Below are positions 1 through 7,800 of a stretch of 23,778 bases of DNA, in pieces. Each line of letters begins with the position of its first letter. Position 1 is the first letter of the stretch. Made by a program: the position numbers and the translations under genes. Source of the DNA: Bacteroidales bacterium UBA6366 (GTDB taxonomy: Bacteria > Bacteroidota > Bacteroidia > Bacteroidales > UBA932). The notes under the pieces are model-generated. The model saw nothing but the letters and a program-made list of their open reading frames with translations, had not been told where the DNA came from and did not search any database. The stretch is taken from contig DJRG01000039.1 in the NCBI GenBank assembly GCA_002438845.1, positions 1,559 through 25,336 on the forward strand, read 5' to 3'.

Positions 1-34
1 TCAAAGAACATTTCAAATAAATTAAAACAGCTTC

Positions 35-1081
35 TTAGTCAACGAACAGACACCAGTTGTGAGTGTCCTCCTCAAGTCCTTTCTGGATGCCGATAATGCG
101 GTTGTAGAGCTTCTCGCTGACGGCTCCGCACTTGTCCGGAGAGCCGAATGTGTAGTGGCGGGAAGCCTCCTCGCACTCAAGCTGAGGCTTGTCGTCAATC
201 GAGCAGATCGGAGTGATGACAACAGCCGTACCGCATGAATTGACCTCGTCAAAATCAGCAAGTTCCTCTACCTTGATCGGACGCACCTCGACGTTTAATC
301 CCATGTCAGCGGCCACTTTGCGCAGACTGTTGTTGGTGATTGACGGAAGGACACTTCCGGAACGAGGCGTGATGTAGGTGTTGCCCTTAATCGCGAAGAA
401 GTTGGACGAGCCAAACTCCTCGATGGTCGTCTTTGTGGCCGAGTCAAGGAACAGAAGCTCACGGTAACCGGTGTTGTGCGCGATGTTGTAGGCGTGGAGC
501 GACTGGGCGTAATTGGCTCCGAGCTTATAGCAGCCTGAACCAAATGTGGAGGCGCGGTCGTAGTTTCTCGAAATGACAGCGTTACCAGGGCTGAGACTCT
601 TTGCTCCTGAATATGTCCCCACAGGCGAACACATCACAGCGAACATCACGTCACGAGCGGAATGAATGCCGAGCTGCGGGTTGATGCCGAACAGTGCGGG
701 ACGAAGGTAAAGGGAAGCTCCACTCGCCTCATAAGGAGGAAGATAGTCAATGTTCTCCTTCACACACTGGACGCACATATTAATGAACATTTCCTCTGAC
801 GGGTACGGCATATCGAGATAAGTCGCACTGTCAGCCATTCTCTTGGCATTCTTGTCCGGACGGAACAGCCTGATCTTGCCGTCAACGCCACGGAACGCCT
901 TCAATCCCTCGAAGCAGGAAGGAGCGTAATGGAATATTCCCGCGAAACTGCTGAGGCAGATGTTGAAATCCTCAGTGACGGTAGGTGTCTCCCATTTTCC
1001 GTCAATGCAGCGGCTGTAAACCAAAGCCCTTGTCGGGGTGTAGCTGAAAGACAGCTTGCTCCAATCTATATTCTTCATCAT
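35..1081 (-). CDS. ilvE: Branched-chain amino acid aminotransferase (class IV PLP enzyme)
   Basis: This 348-residue protein should transfer the amino group between glutamate and branched-chain 2-oxo acids in the cytosol, the last step of Leu/Ile/Val synthesis or the first step of their breakdown. The sequence shows the class IV fold signatures: FEGLKAFRG near residue 58, the PLP-lysine context GSGCYKLGANYAQS (Lys186 counted from the first Met), the cofactor-site motif TTIEEFGSSNFF near 218-229 and NSCGTAVVITPI toward the C-terminus. Length fits the larger (eukaryote-like) BCAT group. Two consecutive Met codons (1081 and 1078) could start it; neither has a clear ribosome binding site. It begins 8 nt after the butyrate kinase stop, so the two are probably co-transcribed. 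D-amino-acid transaminase or aminodeoxychorismate lyase are less likely relatives, because the overall match is to BCAT. Confidence 0.93.
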   Translation of the reverse strand: MMKNIDWSKLSFSYTPTRALVYSRCIDGKWETPTVTEDFNICLSSFAGIFHYAPSCFEGLKAFRGVDGKIRLFRPDKNAKRMADSATYLDMPYPSEEMFINMCVQCVKENIDYLPPYEASGASLYLRPALFGINPQLGIHSARDVMFAVMCSPVGTYSGAKSLSPGNAVISRNYDRASTFGSGCYKLGANYAQSLHAYNIAHNTGYRELLFLDSATKTTIEEFGSSNFFAIKGNTYITPRSGSVLPSITNNSLRKVAADMGLNVEVRPIKVEELADFDEVNSCGTAVVITPICSIDDKPQLECEEASRHYTFGSPDKCGAVSEKLYNRIIGIQKGLEEDTHNWCLFVD

Positions 1082-1089
1082 TTTATAAT

Positions 1090-2256
1090 TTAATCTTCAA
1101 TTATTCTATCCTTATTATAAGTGTGGATCTTTGTCTGGCCGGAAAGGATCATGTAGCCATTTTCCGCAAGGCTGTTGATTTCGTCTTCTCCCGGGAACAC
1201 TTCAACCGTAGCGATAAATCCGATTTTGGCCTTGATGGCATCCATGAGCATCTTGCTGTGAGCTATGCCTCCCGTCAGGAGAATAGCATCGACCTTGCCG
1301 TCAGCAGTGGCGGCCATCGCGGCTATGTACTTGCAGATGTTCAAAACGTATGCCTTGAGGAAGGTCTGCGCAAGCTCGTTGCCGTCTTTGGCCATATTCT
1401 CGACGTCCAGCATACTGTTGGTGCCGAAATAAGCCACCGCTCCGCCACGACCTATCAACTTCTTCTGAATCTCCTCCTTGGTGTACTTACCGCTGAAACA
1501 CATGTCGATAAGCTCGAACGGAGGACAGCAGCCCGCTCTCTCAGGAGTGATAGGGCCGTCTCCGCCAAGGCCATGGTTGGTGTCGATGACCTTTCCATTG
1601 CGGTGCAGGGATATCGTCGCGCCTCCACCCATGTGAGCCACGATCACAGTGACATCATTGGTCTTATGACCATGCTCGCGCAGATATCTTCTGACGATGG
1701 CCCTTGAATTAAGGGCATGGAACAGAGTCTTTCTGGTAAACTCCGGGATACCTCCCATCCGGCATTCCGGTAGCATTTCATCCGCCATCGGAGGATCAGC
1801 GATGTAAGCCACACATTTTCCGAACCGTGGAGTAAGATGTTTTTCCTTTCTGATCTCGTTGATCTCTTTGGCGACATCATCGGCCAGAATAGCGCTCAGA
1901 TTGCAGGCGTGATTCCCGTCGCGGCAACTCTTCAGGACATCACGCATGTCCTGGTTCACATTATAGACTCCCGTGATGACCGGAACTATGAGACCGCCGC
2001 GCGCCATCACGATGTCCACATCCTCAAGCGGAATACCCTTTGAAGCCATGAAATCCTTGATCGCCAGATGACGCATGTCCGCCTGGTCCATTACTGACGG
2101 GTACTTGGCGACATCCTCGGCGGTGTGCTCAAGTTTGGTGTCAAAGACCCGGACACCATCGGAGAAGTAGCCCAGTTTTGTGGTTGTGGACCCTGTGTTG
2201 ATTATAAGAATGTTTCCCTTTTGAGGGACTTCTAATGAATTTGTCTTGTTATCCAT
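1090..2256 (-). CDS. buk: Butyrate kinase / branched-chain fatty acid kinase
   Basis: An acetokinase-family (ASKHA fold) kinase that interconverts an acyl phosphate plus ADP with a short-chain acid plus ATP. Visible motifs are the N-terminal phosphate loop ILIINTGSTTTKLGYF, the second phosphate motif VIVAHMGGGATISLHRNG and the adenosine motif LLTGGIAHSK. The open frame runs upstream to 2325, but I chose the ATG at 2256 (MDNKTNSLEV, 388 aa). That start puts the family N-terminus close to the Met, and a plausible promoter (-7 box at 2283-2290) lies inside the longer version. Family members are about 355-360 aa, so a short N-terminal extension remains. It is the first gene of a two-gene unit with ilvE. 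No phosphotransacylase (ptb) gene adjoins it, although ptb-buk pairs are usual. Substrate could be butyrate, isobutyrate or isovalerate; the ilvE link favours branched chains (inference). Confidence 0.9.
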   Translation of the reverse strand: MDNKTNSLEVPQKGNILIINTGSTTTKLGYFSDGVRVFDTKLEHTAEDVAKYPSVMDQADMRHLAIKDFMASKGIPLEDVDIVMARGGLIVPVITGVYNVNQDMRDVLKSCRDGNHACNLSAILADDVAKEINEIRKEKHLTPRFGKCVAYIADPPMADEMLPECRMGGIPEFTRKTLFHALNSRAIVRRYLREHGHKTNDVTVIVAHMGGGATISLHRNGKVIDTNHGLGGDGPITPERAGCCPPFELIDMCFSGKYTKEEIQKKLIGRGGAVAYFGTNSMLDVENMAKDGNELAQTFLKAYVLNICKYIAAMAATADGKVDAILLTGGIAHSKMLMDAIKAKIGFIATVEVFPGEDEINSLAENGYMILSGQTKIHTYNKDRIIED

Positions 2257-2282
2257 CGGATGATAAGGCTTTATTACGACCC

Positions 2283-2313
2283 TAAATATATTACATTTTT
2301 TCAACAGAAACAA
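2283..2313 (-). promoter_or_regulatory. Candidate promoter for buk-ilvE
   Basis: Read on the minus strand there is a TTG at 2311-2313, then 20 nt, then TATATTTA at 2283-2290. This is one base from the Bacteroidota -7 consensus TAnnTTTG, with the usual spacing. Transcription would start near 2276, about 20 nt before the chosen buk ATG. The match is by eye and no transcript data are available. Confidence 0.4.
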
Positions 2314-2476
2314 GAAAATCATCAAACATTATAACATTTTAAGCGTCTTTGATGATTATTTTAACAAAAATCAAACGTTTTAATATTTAAGAATATATTC
2401 AATTGCGATATCGGTGAAAATAATACAATAGCCAAAAGTCCTGACCTTGAATATTCATCGTAACGGATAATAATTG

Positions 2477-2484
2477 TAAATTTG
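2477..2484 (+). promoter_or_regulatory. Candidate -7 promoter box for the nitroreductase-trmO-metF-metH unit
   Basis: TAAATTTG is a perfect match to the Bacteroidota -7 consensus TAnnTTTG and lies 20 nt before the chosen nitroreductase ATG. The nearest upstream TTG (2447-2449) is farther away than the usual spacing, so the -33 element is weak or absent. I saw no SAM or cobalamin riboswitch-like structure in the short leader. Confidence 0.45.
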
Positions 2485-2504
2485 CATCAAAGGAGGAAAT
2501 GAAT

Positions 2505-3032
2505 ATGAATTCTTTCAAGGAACTTGCGCAGGCGCGCAGAAGCCACAGAGTCTACACTGACGAGCCTGTGAGGGATGAATATGTCAGGACAATCCTTAGG
2601 GCGGCGCTGATGTCACCGACCGCCAAGGGGTTGAGGAAATGGAGGTTCGTGGTGACAGACAACAAGGAGAAGATCGAAGAGTTGTCGGGCATAAGGCCTG
2701 CCGGTTCTCAGTTTTTGGCCGGGGCTCCTGTGGTCATCGCTGTGCTTGGAGAGCCTCACGAGCAGGAAATGTGGGTCGAGGACGGTAGCATTGCCGCTGT
2801 CTCGATGCAGTACCAGGCCGAAGACCTTGGACTTGGTTCTTGCTGGTGCCACATCAGGGGCAGAGAGAGCAAAGAATCAGGAGTGACAGCGGAGCAAAAG
2901 GTCAAGGAGATTCTGAATATTCCCGAAAAGTATTCCGTTCTGTGCCTGATCGCTGTCGGCCACCCTGCCGATGAGCGCAAGCCACAGAGTGAGGATGCCC
3001 TCAAATGGGATCAAGTCAGCTATGTTCATTGA
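2505..3032 (+). CDS. Small nitroreductase-family flavoprotein
   Basis: A 175-residue member of the FMN-dependent nitroreductase superfamily, of unknown substrate. The FMN phosphate-binding N-terminus ARRSHRVYTDEPV, the following SPTAKGLRKWRFVVTDN segment, and the C-terminal GLGSCWCHIRGRE and VLCLIAVGHPADERKP segments are typical of the compact nitroreductases of anaerobes. A strong Shine-Dalgarno (AGGAGG, 2491-2496) lies 8 nt before the ATG at 2505 and only 2 nt before the in-frame ATG at 2499, so I chose 2505. It opens a plus-strand run into trmO, metF and metH; its stop overlaps the trmO start. The Cys pair in SCWC is noticeable, but whether it is redox active cannot be told. Family membership is firm and the reaction is not known. 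Confidence 0.85.
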   Translation: MNSFKELAQARRSHRVYTDEPVRDEYVRTILRAALMSPTAKGLRKWRFVVTDNKEKIEELSGIRPAGSQFLAGAPVVIAVLGEPHEQEMWVEDGSIAAVSMQYQAEDLGLGSCWCHIRGRESKESGVTAEQKVKEILNIPEKYSVLCLIAVGHPADERKPQSEDALKWDQVSYVH

Positions 3033-3885
3033 GCCGGTGGCACGGTTCAGGTCTCCGTTCAAGACCAAGTTCGGGATTCCGAGGCAGGCGGGTTTAGTCC
3101 CTGATCTGAAAGGCAAGATCGTGTTTGAGCCTAAGTTCCGCTGTGCTGACGCCGTGCGCGGACTGGAAGGGTTTGACTACATCTGGCTCATCTGGGGATT
3201 CTCCGGGAATAAGGCTCGTTCGGTCGCTGAGCTTGTCGAAGCGTCCGGTGCGCTTCGGCAGGCTCAGCGACCAGAAAGCGCATTTCAGGCGACGGTCAGG
3301 CCACCAAGACTGGGAGGGAACGAGAGGATAGGAGTCTTTGCAAGCCGCTCCCCTTTCAGACCGAACGGGCTGGGGTTGTCATCAGTCAGAATTGAGTCCA
3401 TTGAATATGACTCCAAGGATCCGGACGGGAAACCGGTCGGGCCGGTGATCCATGTTCTGGGGGCGGATTTGATGGACGGGACTCCGATCTATGACATCAA
3501 GCCTTATGTAACTTACGCTGACAGCCATCCGGATGCCTCATCAGGATTTGTGGATGACAAGGAATGGAAGCCGCTGATGGTTGTGTTCGCCCCTTCGGTC
3601 ACTTCGACAGGCTCAGTGACCGATGCATTATGCAGCACGTCACCATCTCCGGTCACTGAGCTTGTCGAAGTGACTGAGCCTGCCGAAGTGACTGTCCAAG
3701 GCTGGAACGAAGCAGATATCGAAGCACTGCGAAAAGTGCTGGCCCAAGATCCGAGGCCAAGGTACCAAAACGACCCGGACAAAGTGTACGGAATGATATT
3801 CAATGACATGGATGTAAGGTTCAAGGTCAGAGAAGACGTGTTGACTGTGGTAGAGATAAAGTCTCCGGACAGAAAAGACAAATAA
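3022..3885 (+). CDS. trmO: tRNA (N6-threonylcarbamoyladenosine(37)-N6)-methyltransferase TrmO, with two in-frame repeat insertions
   Basis: TrmO (TsaA/YaeB family) uses SAM to methylate t6A37 of threonine tRNAs to m6t6A. Signatures are the N-terminal ARFRSPFKTKFGIPRQAGLV, the core PPRLGGNERIGVFASRSPFR at about residues 94-113, the DGTPIYDIKPYVTYADSHPD segment, and the C-terminal VLAQDPRPRYQND. The frame is open from 2971, but the ATG at 3022 gives the family N-terminus and overlaps the nitroreductase stop. The protein is 287 aa against about 235 in E. coli. The excess is largely explained by two palindromic repeat insertions read in frame: residues 67-84 (VAELVEASGALRQAQRP) just before the ATVRPPRLGG core, and about 192-225 (VTSTGSVT and VTELVEVTEPAEVT) before the C-terminal domain. 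Neither interrupts a recognised motif, so the enzyme is probably functional. It sits directly before metF and metH, which replenish the methyl donor. Confidence 0.88.
   Translation: MFIEPVARFRSPFKTKFGIPRQAGLVPDLKGKIVFEPKFRCADAVRGLEGFDYIWLIWGFSGNKARSVAELVEASGALRQAQRPESAFQATVRPPRLGGNERIGVFASRSPFRPNGLGLSSVRIESIEYDSKDPDGKPVGPVIHVLGADLMDGTPIYDIKPYVTYADSHPDASSGFVDDKEWKPLMVVFAPSVTSTGSVTDALCSTSPSPVTELVEVTEPAEVTVQGWNEADIEALRKVLAQDPRPRYQNDPDKVYGMIFNDMDVRFKVREDVLTVVEIKSPDRKDK
3222..3272. repeat. REP-like inverted pair inside trmO
   Basis: Two head-to-head copies of the palindromic core form a near-perfect inverted repeat of about 22 bp per arm. Left arm 3222-3243 begins GGTCGCTGAGCTTG and right arm 3251-3272 ends GGCTCAGCGACC, with a 7-nt centre. 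It is read through in frame as VAELVEASGALRQAQRP. The GCGACC type of arm has no stop codon in this frame. Confidence 0.85.
3596..3622. repeat. REP-like palindrome inside trmO
   Basis: One complete unit: stem arms CGGTCAC (3596-3602) and GTGACCG (3616-3622) around TTCGACAGGCTCA. It is translated in frame as VTSTGSVT. It is the same element as those at 14020 and 19128, which lie between genes. Confidence 0.85.
3650..3694. repeat. REP-like element, inverted and partly duplicated, inside trmO
   Basis: An inverted-orientation unit starting CGGTCACTGAGCTTGTCGAA at 3650 is followed at once by a second partial copy (ACTGAGCCTGCCGAAGTGAC). Both are read in frame as VTELVEVTEPAEVT. With the unit at 3596 it makes a roughly 100-nt repeat-derived patch in the gene. 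Confidence 0.8.
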
Positions 3886-3893
3886 AACGAACG

Positions 3894-4802
3894 ATGATAA
3901 TGAAGCAATACCCCTCTCTTGAGATAGTCCCGCCCCTTAAAGGGATAACAAAGGACGAGCTCCTTGACGACATCAGGCCGTTCATCGAGTTCTCTCCCAA
4001 GTACATTAACGTGACTTGCCACAGGGACGAGATCATGTACGACGAGCAGCCGGACGGGAGTTACAGGAAGCGCCTCGTGCGCCGTCGCGTCAGCGAGACA
4101 GCCGTCTGCGGAGCCATACAGTCTGAATTCAAGGTCGATGTCGTTCCCCATCTGATTTGCGGAGGGTTGACAGCCGAGCAGATCGAATTCCAACTTCAAG
4201 ACTTCAAGTTCATGGGCATTTCAAATGTCCTGGCCCTGCGCGGAGACTGCCTCACGGGAGAGAAACGGTTCTCCCCTGTTCCTGGCGGCTACAACCACGC
4301 AAACGAACTCGTGGAGGCCATCAGACGTTTCGAGAAAGAGAACGGATGTGAGGGCTTCTTCAGAATCGGAGTCGGAGGCTACCCTGAGAAGCATTTCGAG
4401 GCCGCCAACATGGACGAGGACATCGCGAACCTCAAGCGCAAGGTCGATGCCGGAGCGGACTACATCACGACCCAGATGTTTTTCGACAACAAGGTCTTCT
4501 ACGACTTTGTGGACAGATGCCGGAAGGCCGGAATCTCCGTTCCCATCATCCCTGGATTGAAGCCGATCTCAACGCCTAAGCAAGTGAAACTGCTTCCGGA
4601 GTCTTTCTCGATTGACATCCCATTCGAGTTGACAAGTGAGATAGCGGCCCACGAGGAGGACAAGGGAGCCGTCTATCAGATAGGTCAGGAATGGGCGATG
4701 GCTCAATGCAAAGATCTTCTGGCACACGGAGTTCCGGGAGTCCACTTCTACACTATGGGCAAGTCCGCCAACATCATCGGAATACTTCGGGAATGTTTCT
4801 GA
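3894..4802 (+). CDS. metF: Methylenetetrahydrofolate reductase
   Basis: A flavoenzyme that reduces 5,10-methylene-THF to 5-methyl-THF, the methyl donor for MetH. The protein (302 aa) has the TIM-barrel MTHFR landmarks in order: EIVPPLKG at the N-terminus, PKYINVTCHRDE, VPHLICGG, NVLALRGD, IGVGGYPEKHFEAANMDEDI, GADYITTQMFFDN and PIIPGLKPI. The N-terminus is shorter than in many homologues, starting almost at the first strand. An ATG at 3900 is an alternative start 6 nt downstream. It begins 8 nt after trmO and ends 24 nt before metH, so the three are likely one transcript. There is no C-terminal regulatory domain of the eukaryotic type. Confidence 0.93.
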   Translation: MIMKQYPSLEIVPPLKGITKDELLDDIRPFIEFSPKYINVTCHRDEIMYDEQPDGSYRKRLVRRRVSETAVCGAIQSEFKVDVVPHLICGGLTAEQIEFQLQDFKFMGISNVLALRGDCLTGEKRFSPVPGGYNHANELVEAIRRFEKENGCEGFFRIGVGGYPEKHFEAANMDEDIANLKRKVDAGADYITTQMFFDNKVFYDFVDRCRKAGISVPIIPGLKPISTPKQVKLLPESFSIDIPFELTSEIAAHEEDKGAVYQIGQEWAMAQCKDLLAHGVPGVHFYTMGKSANIIGILRECF

Positions 4803-4826
4803 ACCATCAACGAATATAGCGACAGC

Positions 4827-7800
4827 ATGCACGACATAAGAGCCGAACTTTCCAGACGAATCCTCATCCTCGACGGAGCGATGGGCACAATGCTTCAGCG
4901 CAAAGGGCTTCAGGGCAACAGCGAGTCATTCAACCTGAGCGATCCGGAAATCATCGGTGAGATTCACAAAGAATATATTAAAGCCGGAGCTGATATAATC
5001 ACCACCAACTCATTCAGTGCCAACAGCATTTCTCAATCTGAATATGGTCTCTCCGAGAAAGCCGGACAGATGGCCGAGGCCGCCGTGCGGATTGCACGCA
5101 AGGCAGCCGATGAAGCACCTCGCAAGGTTTGGGTGGCCGGCAGTGTCGGACCGACAAGCAAGTCCCTGTCTCTGGCACAGGACATAGGCGATCCGGTATT
5201 CCGGCCATATTCATTCGATGAAATGTCGGAGGCTTTTGAGGTTCAGATCAGAGGGTTGGTTCGTGGCGGTGTGGATCTGCTGCTGTTCGAGACATGCTTC
5301 GACGCTTTGAACACAAAGGCTGCACTGTACGCTCTCGGGCATATTCCCGAAGCCAAGGATATTCCGATAATGGTCTCAGCCTCAATGAGTGACAGGAGCG
5401 GACGCACGCTTACCGGGCAGACGATGGAAGCGTTCTTTCGCTCCATCCAGCACTGCAATCCGATCTCTTTCGGGCTCAACTGCTCGCTCGGAGCGGAGGA
5501 GATGATTCCGCTGATCGCAGAGGTCGCCTCCTTTGCCACCTGCGCTGTAAGCTGCTACCCTAACGCCGGGCTGCCTAACGAGATGGGTGAATATGACGAG
5601 ACTCCTTCCCAGATGGCCGAGTCTGTCCGGAAAATGGCGTTGGCTGGCTCCGTGAATATAGTGGGAGGATGCTGCGGGACGACTCCGGAGCACATCAAGG
5701 CGATGGCGGAAGCTGTCGAAGGAATATCCCCAAGAACGATTCCGGAACAGGATAATATTCTTTATGTCAGCGGATTGGAAAGTGTGTCCGTTGATAGGAG
5801 GAACAATTTAACGAATGTCGGGGAGAGGACCAATGTGGCGGGGTCGCGCAAGTTCGCCAAACTGATAGCCGCCGGGGATTACGAGACGGGACTCCAGATT
5901 GCGGCGCAGCAGATTGAGAACGGGGCGAGCATCATCGACATCAACATGGATGACGCGATGCTGGATTCCCGCCTTGAGATGGAGAAGTTCCTTAGGTACG
6001 TGTCAAATGATCCGGCTGTGGCAAAGGCCGCGATAATGATCGACTCCTCGCATTGGGAGACGTTGTTGACTGGACTGAAAAATGCTCAGGGAAAGTGCAT
6101 CGTCAACTCGATCTCACTTAAAGAAGGAGAGAAAATATTCATTGAGAAGGCTCGCGAGATCAAGGCGTTGGGTGCCGCAATCATTGTGATAGCTTTCGAT
6201 GAGGAGGGGCAGGCCACGACTTACGACAGGAAGGTGGAGATATGTAAGCGGGCATATTCATTGCTGACTGAAAAGGTTGGGGTTCGGGCGTGTGACATAA
6301 TATTCGATGTTAATGTGTTGCCTGTGGGAACGGGGATTCCGGAGCATTCTCGGTACGGGATTGACTTTATCGAGGCTGTGAGGTGGATAAAGGCCAATCT
6401 GCCGGGGTGCAGGACATCGGGAGGTGTTTCCAATCTTTCGTTCTCGTTCAGGGGGAACAATGAGGTGAGGGAGGCGATGCATTCGGTGTTTCTTTATCAT
6501 GCGATTTCGGCGGGGCTGGACATGGGGATCGTGAATCCGGGGATGCTTAGGGTTTATGATGAGATTGAGCCGGAGTTGCTTCGGTGTGTGGAGGATATGA
6601 TACTGGACACGGACGCTGAGGCTACGGAGAGGCTGATTGAGAAGGCTTCGTGGATTTTGTTGGAAAAGGATTTGGCTGAGGTCAGGCAGCGCCCCGAAGG
6701 GCCGGAGGCGACCTGCGCTTCGCGCCCTGTCCGGGAGAATGGTCGCCTCGCGGCATCGGGGCGCTGCCTGACGGGTGCAGACCCTTCTCCATCGGTCGCT
6801 GAGCCTGCCGAAGCGACGGTGGAGGAGAGGCTGGTCAGGGCGTTGGTAAAGGGAGATTCTTCCGGACTGGAGAGGGACATCAACGAGTGCCTGGCCAAGT
6901 ACGAGAAGCCGGTGCTGATCATTGACGGACCTCTGATGAGCGGAATGGCGAGAGTCGGGGAACTGTTCGGGGCGGGAAAGATGTTCCTGCCTCAGGTGGT
7001 GAAGTCGGCCAAGACAATGAAGAATGCGGTTGCTTTGCTGCAACCGTACATTGAGGAAGGGGCTGTAGAATCAGAGAGGAAAAAACCTCGGATAGTGTTC
7101 GCCACCGTCAAGGGAGATGTGCATGACATCGGGAAGAACATCACCGGGATTGTGCTGAATTGCAATGGGTTCGAGGTCATAGATCTCGGAGTGATGGTGC
7201 CTAAGGAAACGATTCTGGAAAAGGCCGCGGAAACCTCAGCGGATCTGATCGGGGTCAGCGGACTGATCACTCCTTCGCTTTACCAGATGGAAGAGATCTG
7301 CAAGGAGATGACGGCCAGAGGGCTGACTACTCCCCTGCTTGTGGGCGGAGCTGCGGCCTCGGCACTCCACACAGCTGTGAAGCTTGCCCCACTTTACGAG
7401 CATGTGTACTATGCCCAGGACGCATCCGCGAGTGCTGTGCTCGCCAACCAGTTAATCGCTGAGAGGGAGGGCACTGAAGCGGCAGAGCATCAGAAACAGG
7501 AGCATCTCCGAGAACTCTACGCCCAGTCCTCGCAAAAGAAAGCCAGACACACAACGCACGAGCCTTTCCCGGCTTCAAGTTTCATCAAGGGAGAGCCGCT
7601 GAAGAACATCGTGGCCAGAGTGTTGGGCATTGACGAAGCGCTGCCGTTCTTTGACTGGAACCTTTTCGCCGCAATCTGGGGCATCAAGGCAGGAACAGGT
7701 CACGAGGAACTTAGAAAATTGCACGGAGATGCACTTAAAGAGATTGATAGGTTAAAGAGAGGAAACGCCTGCACAATAACGATTTCCGCAAGGTTCGATG

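Noticed and set aside
1123..1707. Plus-strand open frame of 194 codons over buk
   Set aside because: Antisense to the conserved kinase motifs; no domain is recognisable.
2257..2504. SAM or cobalamin riboswitch ahead of the metF-metH unit
   Set aside because: No long conserved stem set is visible, and the leader after the predicted start is about 20 nt, too short for either class.
2971..3021. Upstream start for trmO
   Set aside because: Would overlap the nitroreductase C-terminus by 62 nt and add 17 residues not expected in the family; the ATG at 3022 gives the normal N-terminus.
3513..4199. Minus-strand open frame of 228 codons over trmO and metF
   Set aside because: Crosses two recognised genes and the repeat units; no motif.
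6258..7043. Minus-strand open frame of 261 codons inside metH
   Set aside because: It is antisense to the well-conserved folate and cap modules, has no recognisable motif and is rich in Arg/His/Pro as shadow frames are.
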